The position numbers were made by a program, and so were the translations under genes. The notes under the pieces were generated by a model. The model was not told the DNA's origin, made no database searches, and saw only the letters and a list, made by a program, of their open reading frames with translations. From Methanobacteriota archaeon (lineage in GTDB: Archaea > Thermoplasmatota > E2 > JACPAO01 > JAHWKR01), in the NCBI GenBank assembly GCA_019347805.1, contig JAHWKR010000028.1, positions 1 to 41,966 of the forward strand: a DNA stretch of 41,966 bases, given 5' to 3'. Positions 1 through 7,038 of this stretch are shown piece by piece (positions within the stretch are counted from its first letter, which is position 1; the number at the start of each line of letters is the position of its first letter).

Positions 1-19
1 GGAGGGGCTGCGCCCCTCC
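1..19. terminator. GC-rich perfect hairpin
   Basis: A perfect 8-bp stem (GGAGGGGC / GCCCCTCC) with a TGC loop is followed by C-rich sequence and GGGTTTT. It lies at the left edge, so the gene it would terminate is outside the window. The same core recurs at 5653-5683 behind the cytochrome b operon, so it may be a genomic terminator or dispersed element rather than chance. Confidence 0.4.
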
Positions 20-161
20 CCCCGGGTTTTGACGTGGAAAAGCTCACATGCCTGTGAACGCGCTCCCTCCACCCCTACAGATAAAAGACCCCGCCCCCTC
101 CAGCGCATCGTCCGGCCCCACGGACCGTCCAGTGGGCACCCGGTCGACCGAGTGAGGCCGA

Positions 162-1958
162 ATGGGATCCGCGCTCACCCAGCTCACGGTGGACGAGAAG
201 GTCCTGCTGCATCTTTCCCAGTTCATCTTCGACCCGGACGACCGCGAGGCGCCCCTCGAGGCGACGCAGGACGGCATCGCCGAGGCGGCCGGCATCAACG
301 CGACGCATGTCCCGCGTTCGGTCCAGAACCTGCGCAAGAAGGACCTCGTCGTCGAACACAAGCTCCAGGTGGCCGGCAGCGACCGCCGCCGAAAGGCGTA
401 CCGTCCGACCGAGGAAGGCTACCGCCGCGCGCACGAGATCAAGGACCGTCTGCTCGATGCCGAGGTGGTCGTGGTGGACGACACGGGGACGGTGCGGCGC
501 ACGACGCTGCGCGACCTGCATGGCAGCAACGTATCGACCGCCCAAGTGCTCGCCTCGGCGCTCGCCGCCGCACCCGTCCCGCTCCTCGATCTCTCCTCTG
601 GGCGCATCACGCCGAGCCCGTCGCCGCTCTCGGCGAGCCTCTACAACAAGGTCCCGCAGGTGTCCGACTTCGTCGGCCGCAAGAAAGAGCTGAAGCGGCT
701 GACGACCGCCCTCAAGGACCCTCAGGTGCGTCTCGTCGTCGTGACCGGCATCGCCGGCATCGGCAAGACCACGCTGGTCGCCAAGGCGCTCGAGAAGGTG
801 CGCCGCGTACCGACCTTCTGGTATCGATTGCATGAATGGGAGACACTCCGCAACCTCGGCTTCGTCATGGCCGAGTTCCTGTCGCGGCTCGACCGCAACG
901 GCCTCAAGGCGTACATGGAAGGGCAACTGGAGCATGATGTCGCGACCGCGTACGAGATCGTCCAGAAGGACCTGGAGGGGGTCGAGGCGGTCGTGGTGCT
1001 CGACGACTTCGACAAGGCGCCGCGCAGTTTCCTCGGACTCATCCGCTCCTTTCTGCCGCATCTCGACCGCTTCACCGGCATCACGTTCGTCGTCGTGACC
1101 CGCGCCGCCATCCCCTTCTTCTCCCAGACCGACCGGGTCGAGGGCCGTGTCGCCGAGATCGTCGTCGAGGGGCTCCCGGAGGAGGACGCCCGGCGGCTCG
1201 TCCCGAGCCGGCTCGACAAGGAGCGCGCCGCCGAGGTGTGCCGCATGACCGAAGGCCACCCGCTTCTCCTCAAACTCTTCGGCACCACCGAGGAGAGCGG
1301 CCCCGAGGAGGACGTCGAAGGGCGGTTCGTCCACAGCGAAGGCGTCCACCGGTTCCTCACCGAGGAGATCCTGTCCAGCCTGTCACAGTCCGAGCGCCGG
1401 GCGCTCGAGGCGGCAAGCGTCCACCGCGCCCCCATCCCACCTGAGGTGCTCTTCGTCGACACCGAGGTGGACCATGACGTCATCGACGCGCTCCGGCGCC
1501 GTCTTTTGCTGCGCTCCGTGGGCGGACGCTTCATCGAACTCGTCGATTTCGTGCGCGAGTTCGTCTACCAGCGGATGCGCCCCGAGGCGCGACGCGACGC
1601 CCACCTGGCGGCGAGCCGTGCCGTCGAGGACGCCGGGATGCCGTGGTCGGGCTGGATGGTCGCCCAACACCTCCTTGCCGCAGGCGAGGCGGAGCAGGCC
1701 GCGGACGTGCTTCTATCCCGCGCAGATCGCTATCTGGAGGCGGGCAAGACGGAGGAGCTCGCCAGCGTCCTCCGCGACCTGGACGGTGCGACCGGCATCG
1801 CGGACGGGACGCGGCGCCGTCTCGCCGAGCTCCGGGCGGTGGTCTATGAGCGCGCCGGCGACCCGCGGCGGGCCGCCGAGTGGCGACGGCGCGCAGGAGG
1901 GGAAGAGACGGACGTCGCGGTCGAGGACGCGACACCGGTGCGGCGGGGTCGGGCCTGA
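162..1958 (+). CDS. winged-helix / P-loop ATPase (STAND-like) regulator
   Basis: 598 residues. Residues about 10-95 look like a MarR/ArsR-type winged helix, with a helix-turn-helix followed by a basic wing. Residues about 165-450 form a P-loop ATPase: VGRKKEL at 171-177, Walker A GIAGIGKTT near 196-204, and a Walker B-like VVVLDDFD near residue 280. The C-terminal third is helical and alanine/arginine-rich, resembling the TPR-like sensor arm of STAND ATPases. This architecture suggests a signal-responsive transcription regulator whose ATPase acts as a switch; the ligand and targets are unknown. A TATA-like element (GATAAAAG, about 80-87) would give a leader of about 50 nt. The gene stands alone, about 150 nt before the respiratory operon, so a regulatory link is only possible. 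An AAA+ or Orc/Cdc6-like reading is less likely. Confidence 0.8.
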   Translation: MGSALTQLTVDEKVLLHLSQFIFDPDDREAPLEATQDGIAEAAGINATHVPRSVQNLRKKDLVVEHKLQVAGSDRRRKAYRPTEEGYRRAHEIKDRLLDAEVVVVDDTGTVRRTTLRDLHGSNVSTAQVLASALAAAPVPLLDLSSGRITPSPSPLSASLYNKVPQVSDFVGRKKELKRLTTALKDPQVRLVVVTGIAGIGKTTLVAKALEKVRRVPTFWYRLHEWETLRNLGFVMAEFLSRLDRNGLKAYMEGQLEHDVATAYEIVQKDLEGVEAVVVLDDFDKAPRSFLGLIRSFLPHLDRFTGITFVVVTRAAIPFFSQTDRVEGRVAEIVVEGLPEEDARRLVPSRLDKERAAEVCRMTEGHPLLLKLFGTTEESGPEEDVEGRFVHSEGVHRFLTEEILSSLSQSERRALEAASVHRAPIPPEVLFVDTEVDHDVIDALRRRLLLRSVGGRFIELVDFVREFVYQRMRPEARRDAHLAASRAVEDAGMPWSGWMVAQHLLAAGEAEQAADVLLSRADRYLEAGKTEELASVLRDLDGATGIADGTRRRLAELRAVVYERAGDPRRAAEWRRRAGGEETDVAVEDATPVRRGRA

Positions 1959-2057
1959 GCGGGGCCGGAGGTCCGTGACGCGTAGCCGATGACGGAACGG
2001 ACCCTTCCACGGGACGCTTCGCCGTGCCTTCCCATACCTGGATGCGCAACCGAACGC

Positions 2058-2066
2058 TTTTATAAG
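2058..2066 (+). promoter_or_regulatory. TATA box of the Rieske/cytochrome b operon
   Basis: The element CTTTTATAAGG is the only AT-rich stretch in this gap. It predicts a transcription start near 2088, about 20 nt before the GTG at 2108, and it rules against the in-frame TTG at 2075, which would lie upstream of the mRNA start. Confidence 0.6.
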
Positions 2067-2107
2067 GGACGGTTTTGGCGCCCACTGCCCAAGCCATCGC
2101 TTGTGGG

Positions 2108-2878
2108 GTGAATCCGCTGAAGGTCACGACCAAGTTCCTGGCGTCCGTCATCGCCCTCTGCGCCTTGTCCCTCGGTATCGCCGGGATCGGTGGATCGATG
2201 TCCACCGGAATGGACACCGCCATCGCCGCCCAACAGGAGGTCGACCTCGGCGCAGGTGCCACCTGCCACAGCGAACTGCCTTCGCCGGGCGTCCGTGCGA
2301 TCATGACCGGTGTCCCGGGCAACTACTCCAAGCCCGCCGAGATCGGCGGCGCCTACGAGGCGCAGACCCACACCCTCAACATCAGCATCGAAGGCGGCCC
2401 CGAGGCTTCCGAGGGCGGAGCTGTCGGCGGGTTCAACCTGGCCGTCTCCGCCGGGACCCTCGAGATCGTAGAGGGCGACAACACGGTCCAGATCACCGAC
2501 ATCGGTGAAGCGACCCACACCGCCGCCGGCAACAAGCAGCGTAACTGGACCGTCCTCTGGACCGCGCCCGACAGCCCGGACGAACCCGTCCGCTTCCGGC
2601 TCACCGTGAACGCCGTGAACGGCGACGGAGCGGCGACCGACGCCGACGAATGGGCCCGCCTCGTCATCTTCTCCGAAGGCGAATCGGGCGCTCCGGTCGG
2701 CGCCGCCGCGGAGCCGGTCCACATCGAGAGCCTCGGCGTCAACTGGCTCGCCTACTGGGTCGGCATCGCGAGCTTCGTCTTCCTCATCGTCGTGCTCTTC
2801 ATCTACTACTTCGTCTTCCGCTACTCCGAGACCGCGCACGCGACGGACCACCGTCAGCGCAAAGAGAAGAAGAAATAG
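2108..2878 (+). CDS. membrane-anchored Reeler-like (choice-of-anchor V type) protein
   Basis: 256 residues from the GTG chosen by the TATA position. There is an N-terminal signal or anchor helix (about residues 8-28), then an extracytoplasmic beta-rich domain with a single early cysteine (CHSELPSPG). The order GFNLAV...THTAAG...W.V.W.AP...V.F.L.VNAVNGDG is what I associate with the Reeler/choice-of-anchor V fold. A strong C-terminal transmembrane helix (about 217-240) and a basic cytoplasmic tail follow. It is the first gene of the operon carrying Rieske and cytochrome b, 14 nt before the next gene, so it is probably an accessory subunit on the outer face of the complex. Its biochemical role is unknown. 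The domain call rests on the spacing of the motifs and should be treated as moderate. Confidence 0.75.
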   Translation: MNPLKVTTKFLASVIALCALSLGIAGIGGSMSTGMDTAIAAQQEVDLGAGATCHSELPSPGVRAIMTGVPGNYSKPAEIGGAYEAQTHTLNISIEGGPEASEGGAVGGFNLAVSAGTLEIVEGDNTVQITDIGEATHTAAGNKQRNWTVLWTAPDSPDEPVRFRLTVNAVNGDGAATDADEWARLVIFSEGESGAPVGAAAEPVHIESLGVNWLAYWVGIASFVFLIVVLFIYYFVFRYSETAHATDHRQRKEKKK

Positions 2879-2892
2879 CGAGGGATGCTTGA

Positions 2893-3222
2893 ATGGCCAA
2901 GGAAATGGGCGACATCGTCCGCTGGGAACCCGCCTCACAGCCGAAGTGGGCGGCCGGCATCATTTTCGTCCTCATGATCGTCGTCCTCGTGAACTCGGTC
3001 CTCTTCGTGACAGGCCTCGCCCTCGGCTGGAACGACCCCGTGCACGGGTACTCCGACAACCCTGTGAGCCAAGAGGACCTCATGCTCTGGCTCTCCAACG
3101 CCTTCCTGGGCGTCGCGCTCATCATCTCGCTCTACCGCCGCTTCTTCACCGAGGACATCCTGGTGGTCAAGAAGCGGCACCCGAAGTACGAGGATTTCCT
3201 CGAGAAGTACGATATCGAATAA
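2893..3222 (+). CDS. small two-helix membrane protein of the bc operon
   Basis: 109 residues. Two transmembrane segments are visible (about residues 19-43 and 65-83), separated by a short polar loop and followed by a charged tail that includes YRRFFTEDILVVKKRHP. I do not recognise a family. It sits 14 nt after the Reeler-like gene and 10 nt before the Rieske gene, so co-transcription is near certain. A small structural subunit of the quinol-oxidising complex is the most economical reading. No heme- or metal-binding motif is visible: there are no cysteines and only two isolated histidines. Confidence 0.8.
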   Translation: MAKEMGDIVRWEPASQPKWAAGIIFVLMIVVLVNSVLFVTGLALGWNDPVHGYSDNPVSQEDLMLWLSNAFLGVALIISLYRRFFTEDILVVKKRHPKYEDFLEKYDIE

Positions 3223-3232
3223 GGATGGTCAC

Positions 3233-4075
3233 ATGGTCGACCCCAAGGACCTCGTCGAAGAGCCGCCCGAAGAAGAGGGCATCGACCGCCGCAGTTTCGT
3301 CAAGGGCTGCCTCGGCGCTGCCACCATCGGCGCCGTCGGTGCCGCGGGCTTCGGGCTGTTCAAGCAGGTCGCGGTCGTCAAGGAGACCACGACCCGGTTC
3401 ATCGAATATTTCGGCGCCAAGGTCCTCACCGGCAGTCCTGCCCCCCGCGGCCTGCCCTACATCCCCCTGGCACTGGACGAGGACGGCGAGACGATCATCG
3501 GCGTGCCCGAACACCTCGACTGGTACCGGTTCTGCGCCCATGAGCAGGCGCCCGGCCTCGCCAACGAGGGGTTCACGGACGACAACAAGCTCTACGTCAA
3601 CATCACCGAGGACAAGCTGCACGGCGCCACGCAGGACGTCATCGACCAATGGTGGTACCTCGACAAGCGCGACCAGCCCCTCAAGATGCGCGACTTCATC
3701 GGCCGTGACGTCGACACCGGTGCCCCGTTCCGCTGGCGCTCCGAGGGCCAACGCGGCAACGACATGGTGACCGGCATCATCCTGCTCCTCGACCGCGAGC
3801 GCGTCAAGGCCAAACCGGAGCTCGAGGAGTTCGCCATCATGGACGAGCGCCTCGGGGACGGGGTCCTCGTCGCGTTCAACTCGTTCTGCACGCATTTCTG
3901 TTGCGTCCCCGGCTACCACGAGGACACGACGGCCGAGAAGTATGACGCCTGGGACAAGATCTTCTGCACGTGCCACAACTCCCGGTACGACCCGTACGAG
4001 ATCGTGGACTACGACTTCACCCTCGTCCTCGGGACCGAGGCGGAGAAGGCCGGCGGCGGCGGTGGAGGCCACTAG
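3233..4075 (+). CDS. Rieske [2Fe-2S] protein of the cytochrome b complex
   Basis: 280 residues. A twin-arginine sequence (IDRRSFVKG, about 17-25) precedes one hydrophobic helix, so the protein is probably TAT-exported and N-terminally anchored. Cluster ligands are C219/H221 (CTHFCC) and C245/H248 (CTCH), with C224 and C247 as the expected disulfide. An extra cysteine, C223, occupies the position that is glycine in classical CTHLGC proteins. The protein would carry electrons from quinol bound at cytochrome b to a soluble acceptor, plausibly one of the cupredoxins encoded 2.4-4 kb downstream. The ATG at 3233 follows a purine-rich AAGGATGG and lies 10 nt after the previous stop. Two further Rieske paralogues lie at 34.4-36.0 kb; the one at 35209-36027 is the closer match. 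Confidence 0.93.
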   Translation: MVDPKDLVEEPPEEEGIDRRSFVKGCLGAATIGAVGAAGFGLFKQVAVVKETTTRFIEYFGAKVLTGSPAPRGLPYIPLALDEDGETIIGVPEHLDWYRFCAHEQAPGLANEGFTDDNKLYVNITEDKLHGATQDVIDQWWYLDKRDQPLKMRDFIGRDVDTGAPFRWRSEGQRGNDMVTGIILLLDRERVKAKPELEEFAIMDERLGDGVLVAFNSFCTHFCCVPGYHEDTTAEKYDAWDKIFCTCHNSRYDPYEIVDYDFTLVLGTEAEKAGGGGGGH

Positions 4076-4077
4076 GG

Positions 4078-4908
4078 ATGGCGAAACAGGGAGGTCCCCG
4101 GCCCGGCGCACGCGCCTACGACACCGCCCGCACCGGCAAGGGTCAGGCCACGGGCATGCAGAAGATGAACCTCCGACTGTGGGCCTGGCTCGAGGACCGG
4201 TTCCTCTTCCGCCAGTTCCGCCGCCACTACCAGGAGTTCATGCTGCGCATCAACATGCAGATGCCGGTGAGCCACACGGAGCGCTACAACCTGCGCGTCA
4301 TCTGGTACTGGTATCCCCTCTACACGCTCGGCTCACTGGCGCTCCTGTCCTTCGTGACGGCGACCATCTCCGGCATCCTCCTTGCGCTCTACTACGTCCC
4401 CTCCATCGCCGTGCGGACCCTGCCGCCGTACGGCGAACTCTCGACCGAGGCATGGTATTCGGTCGCGGTGACGATCACACAAGAGATCCCGTTCGGGTTC
4501 ATGTTGCGTCAACTGCACTTCTGGTCGGCCATGATCATGGTGGCCGCCGTGGTGCTGCATACCGTGCGCATCTACATGACGCAGAGCTACAAGAAACCGC
4601 GCGAGGTCAACTACTTCGTCGGCATCCTGCTCCTTGTGCTCACCCTCGGCCTCGGCTACACCGGCTATCTCCTGCCGTGGTCGCAACTCTCCTTCTGGGC
4701 GGGCCGCATCGGTCTCGAGATGGCCTTGGCCACACCCCTTGTCGGGGAATGGGCCGCGGCGCTCGTCTTCGGCGGCAGCGCGCTCGGCCAGGAGACGCTG
4801 ACCCGCATGCATGTCCTGCACGTCTTCGTCCTGCCGGTCATCACGTTCGGCGTGATGGTGATGCACATCATGATCGTGTGGATCCAGGGAGTGACCGAGC
4901 CCCACTAG
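4078..4908 (+). CDS. cytochrome b N-terminal half (b6 type)
   Basis: 276 residues starting at the ATG 2 nt after the Rieske stop. It has four transmembrane helices. The two heme pairs are H147/H161 (13 residues between) and H248/H263 (14 residues between). The 13/14 spacing is that of cytochrome b6 rather than the 13/13 spacing of bc1 cytochrome b. LPWSQLSFW matches the conserved PWDQxxxW region. There is no cysteine anywhere, so the covalent heme ci of chloroplast b6 is not expected. About 60 charged residues precede the first helix, longer than in typical b6. It forms the quinone-oxidising core together with the next gene, which supplies the C-terminal helices. Context and heme ligands make the assignment firm. 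Confidence 0.95.
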   Translation: MAKQGGPRPGARAYDTARTGKGQATGMQKMNLRLWAWLEDRFLFRQFRRHYQEFMLRINMQMPVSHTERYNLRVIWYWYPLYTLGSLALLSFVTATISGILLALYYVPSIAVRTLPPYGELSTEAWYSVAVTITQEIPFGFMLRQLHFWSAMIMVAAVVLHTVRIYMTQSYKKPREVNYFVGILLLVLTLGLGYTGYLLPWSQLSFWAGRIGLEMALATPLVGEWAAALVFGGSALGQETLTRMHVLHVFVLPVITFGVMVMHIMIVWIQGVTEPH

Positions 4909-4917
4909 GTGGAATCT

Positions 4918-5637
4918 ATGGCGACCACGAAAGAACTCATCCAGGCGTACATGGACGAGGTGGACCGCCTCGAGGAGGAAGCGCGCGCCAAGAAGCGCTT
5001 CCGTGCCGTCGAGGGCTTCCCCTACTGGCCGCACCAGTTCATGCGCGACTCCATCCTCGTGCTGGTCTTCCTCGCCGCCCTGGGCTACATCTCGGCGTTC
5101 ATCCCATACTATCTGGAGACACCGGCCAACCCGTCCGGCCAACCGCTCATCATCCTGCCCGACTGGTACCTGCTATGGTCCTACGGTCTCCTGAAGATCG
5201 CCGTCGACGTCACCATCTTCGGCACCGTCATCATGGAAGGGAAGCTCCTCGGTGTGCTCCTCAACGGCGTCGTCGTCGGCTTCATGGTGATCGTGCCCTT
5301 CATCGCGCGCGGTGCCGCCCGTCGTCCGGTCGAAGCGCCCGCCATGGCCGGCTACGGCGTCTTCGGGATGCTCCTCGGCATCACATTGTCGATCTATTCG
5401 GTCAACAACGTGTTCTACCAACAATGGGGCATATTGGCACAGGACTACTATGTCCAAGCGGGTCTGAACGAGATCTTCTACATCCTCCAGACCGACCTGT
5501 TGTCCATCCTGTCCCTCGTCGTCCCCATCCTCGGGGCGTTCGTCACCTACTACTTCCTGAAGTGGCGGCAGAACATCACGACCGGGCAGACCGGATACGA
5601 AAACAAGCTCTCGGCGAGCTACTACAAGATCCGGTGA
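4918..5637 (+). CDS. cytochrome b C-terminal half (subunit IV-like)
   Basis: 239 residues from the ATG at 4918, which has AGGTGG just upstream; an in-frame GTG at 4909 is less favoured. Several hydrophobic helices follow a charged N-terminus. PDWY at residues 81-84 is the PEWY-type motif of the quinol-oxidation (Qo) site, with Asp in place of Glu. In bc1 complexes this region is fused to the N-terminal half; here the split follows the b6/subunit IV arrangement. It is the last gene of the operon. A perfect 14-bp hairpin begins 16 nt after the stop. The PDWY variant should keep an acidic side chain at the Qo site, though I infer that from family knowledge. Confidence 0.92.
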   Translation: MATTKELIQAYMDEVDRLEEEARAKKRFRAVEGFPYWPHQFMRDSILVLVFLAALGYISAFIPYYLETPANPSGQPLIILPDWYLLWSYGLLKIAVDVTIFGTVIMEGKLLGVLLNGVVVGFMVIVPFIARGAARRPVEAPAMAGYGVFGMLLGITLSIYSVNNVFYQQWGILAQDYYVQAGLNEIFYILQTDLLSILSLVVPILGAFVTYYFLKWRQNITTGQTGYENKLSASYYKIR

Positions 5638-5652
5638 ACTCGGGGTGGGGGT

Positions 5653-5683
5653 CCGGGGGAGGGGCCGACGGCCCCTCCCCCGG
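5653..5683 (+). terminator. perfect 14-bp hairpin after the bc operon
   Basis: Left arm 5653-5666 and right arm 5670-5683 are perfect reverse complements (core GGGGAGGGGCC / GGCCCCTCCCC) with a 3-nt GAC loop. No T-tract follows, so it is not a classical intrinsic terminator. It may act as a 3' end stabiliser or as a repeat element sharing its core with the hairpin at 1-19. Confidence 0.55.
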
Positions 5684-5782
5684 TGATCCGCCACAGCTCG
5701 GGGCGCTGCCTTTTTGCACCATCCCCGGCTAGCCCGCCCCGTGCCCCGGGCCGAGACCCGCTCTGGCGACCGCGACGAGGCG

Positions 5783-6313
5783 ATGGAGCGGACACTGTCG
5801 ACCTATCACGAGCCGAGTTGGCGGGACGTCCGCCCGCAGACCTACAAGCGCATCAACCTGGTCTCGAGCATCCTCGGGACGGTGCTGTTCGCGTGGGGGC
5901 TCTGGGACACCTCGCACGCCGAGTTCTGGACGGGCATCCCGCTCCTCGTCATCGGACTCTTCCTGGGCTTGTGGACGGCGGCGCTGCGCATCGAGGGCGC
6001 CCCGGCGCCCCTCTACTCGATGAAGAAGAGCCCCGGTGTGGCCGGCGGGCAGGAGTCATGGATCCCGCAGGTGGTCCATTTCTACACGCGCAAGCGCTGC
6101 TCCATCTGCGACGAGGCGCGCATCCGGCTCGAAAACGACCTCGGAGACGCCCCGGTCACCATCGTGGACCATGACGTCGACGAGGACCCGGCGCTCGAGA
6201 AGCGCTACGGCGACCACGTGCCGGTGGCCGTGCACCAGGGACAGGAGCTCTTCGCGTTGAGTTATGATGCCGAGGCGGTGCGTTCGGTCGCCCGGCGTGC
6301 CCGTACCGGCTGA
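5783..6313 (+). CDS. membrane-anchored glutaredoxin-like thiol protein
   Basis: 176 residues from the ATG at 5783, which has GAGG 5 nt upstream; an in-frame TTG at 5714 is possible but adds an unconserved-looking tail. Two hydrophobic helices (about 24-42 and 50-68) are followed by a compact domain of about 80 residues starting VVHFYTRKRCSICDEA, with CSIC at 106-109. The later cis-proline region reads HVPVAV, as in glutaredoxin/DUF836-type thioredoxin folds. Likely role: thiol-disulfide exchange at the membrane, perhaps in maturation of the Rieske proteins, which carry a disulfide, or of the cupredoxins next door. That link is inferred from position only. Confidence 0.8.
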   Translation: MERTLSTYHEPSWRDVRPQTYKRINLVSSILGTVLFAWGLWDTSHAEFWTGIPLLVIGLFLGLWTAALRIEGAPAPLYSMKKSPGVAGGQESWIPQVVHFYTRKRCSICDEARIRLENDLGDAPVTIVDHDVDEDPALEKRYGDHVPVAVHQGQELFALSYDAEAVRSVARRARTG

Positions 6314-6383
6314 GCCGGAGACGGTCACCTGTCCATGGAGCGGGTCGGCCGTTCTTGTCGCGTCACCGCCTCCATCCATAATC

Positions 6384-6393
6384 GTCTTATAGG
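6384..6393 (+). promoter_or_regulatory. TATA-like element of cupredoxin 1
   Basis: GTCTTATAGG lies about 38 nt before the ATG at 6427 and predicts a start near 6413. The short leader GAGGGAAATCTCCC just before the ATG is partly self-complementary (GGGA/TCCC). Confidence 0.5.
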
Positions 6394-6426
6394 CCATCTT
6401 TTTCGCCCGAATGAGGGAAATCTCCC

Positions 6427-6909
6427 ATGCGCATCTCCTACATCACCGCCTTCGTCTGCTTCGCGGTCCTCCTCGTGGCCCCGACGGCCCTTGCCCAGGA
6501 CCCGATCGACTCCAAGAACATGGAGCCCGAGGCCACCTTCGAGCACACCTTCGACCAGGAAGGCACGTGGACCTACGTCTGCAAGTACCACGCCTCGACG
6601 ATGACCGGCGAGATCGTCATCGAGGAAGGCGCCGAGAACGACGGCAGCGTCGAGATCGGCATGACCACCCAGTCCGACGGCGATGTCGCCTGGTACTTCG
6701 TGCACGACGGCCGCGCCGAGCAGGACCTCACCGTGCGCATCACCCCCGGCACGACCGTGACCTGGGTCAACAACGACACCGTCGCCCACACGGTCACCGA
6801 GACCGAGCGCGACTTCGAGGGCGACGGTACGGCCGAAGGACCTGCACCGGGTCTCGGGCTCGTCCTCGTCATCGGCCTCGCGCTCATCGCGCTGCGCCGC
6901 CGCTTCTGA
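6427..6909 (+). CDS. secreted cupredoxin with permuted copper-ligand order (copy 1)
   Basis: 160 residues: signal peptide (1-23, ending ALAQ), extracellular domain, and a C-terminal PGL-hydrophobic-RRR tail (about 141-160) resembling an archaeosortase/PGF-CTERM-type anchor. Type 1 copper motifs are clear but inverted. The Cys-His-Met loop (YVCKYHASTM: C52, H55, M59), normally the last motif of plastocyanin/halocyanin domains, comes first. The N-terminal-type motif TPGTTVTWVNNDTVAHTVT, with H121, comes last. The domain therefore looks circularly permuted. Likely role: small blue-copper electron carrier, possibly accepting electrons from the Rieske/cytochrome b complex. A copy with the same order follows at 7039. 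A partial second domain is the alternative, but all four ligands are present exactly once. Confidence 0.85.
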   Translation: MRISYITAFVCFAVLLVAPTALAQDPIDSKNMEPEATFEHTFDQEGTWTYVCKYHASTMTGEIVIEEGAENDGSVEIGMTTQSDGDVAWYFVHDGRAEQDLTVRITPGTTVTWVNNDTVAHTVTETERDFEGDGTAEGPAPGLGLVLVIGLALIALRRRF

Positions 6910-6910
6910 G

Positions 6911-6966
6911 TTGCCTCTGTCCTTCCTTCTCCTCCCCCCTTCCTTCTGCGCCCACCTGTTTTCTTG
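6911..6966 (+). terminator. polypyrimidine tract after cupredoxin 1
   Basis: A run almost purely of C and T begins 2 nt after the stop (CCTTCCTTCTCCTCCC... then GTTTTCTTGG). U-rich tracts serve as archaeal termination signals, so this is a plausible terminator. No ORF is supported here. Confidence 0.4.
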
Positions 6967-7008
6967 GCATCCTCCGGTCCGTCTCGCGGCCCAGGGGTCA
7001 GCGACACG

Positions 7009-7019
7009 TTGATATATCC
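7009..7019 (+). promoter_or_regulatory. TATA box of cupredoxin 2
   Basis: TTGATATATCC is centred 25 nt before the ATG at 7039, the spacing expected for a leaderless archaeal transcript. It fixes the start codon against longer in-frame extensions. Confidence 0.7.
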
Positions 7020-7038
7020 TGGAAGCCGGGCTCTCTTC

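Noticed and set aside
75-1349. Long minus-strand frame opposite the winged-helix ATPase
   Set aside because: Shadow of the plus-strand gene, which carries Walker A and B motifs.
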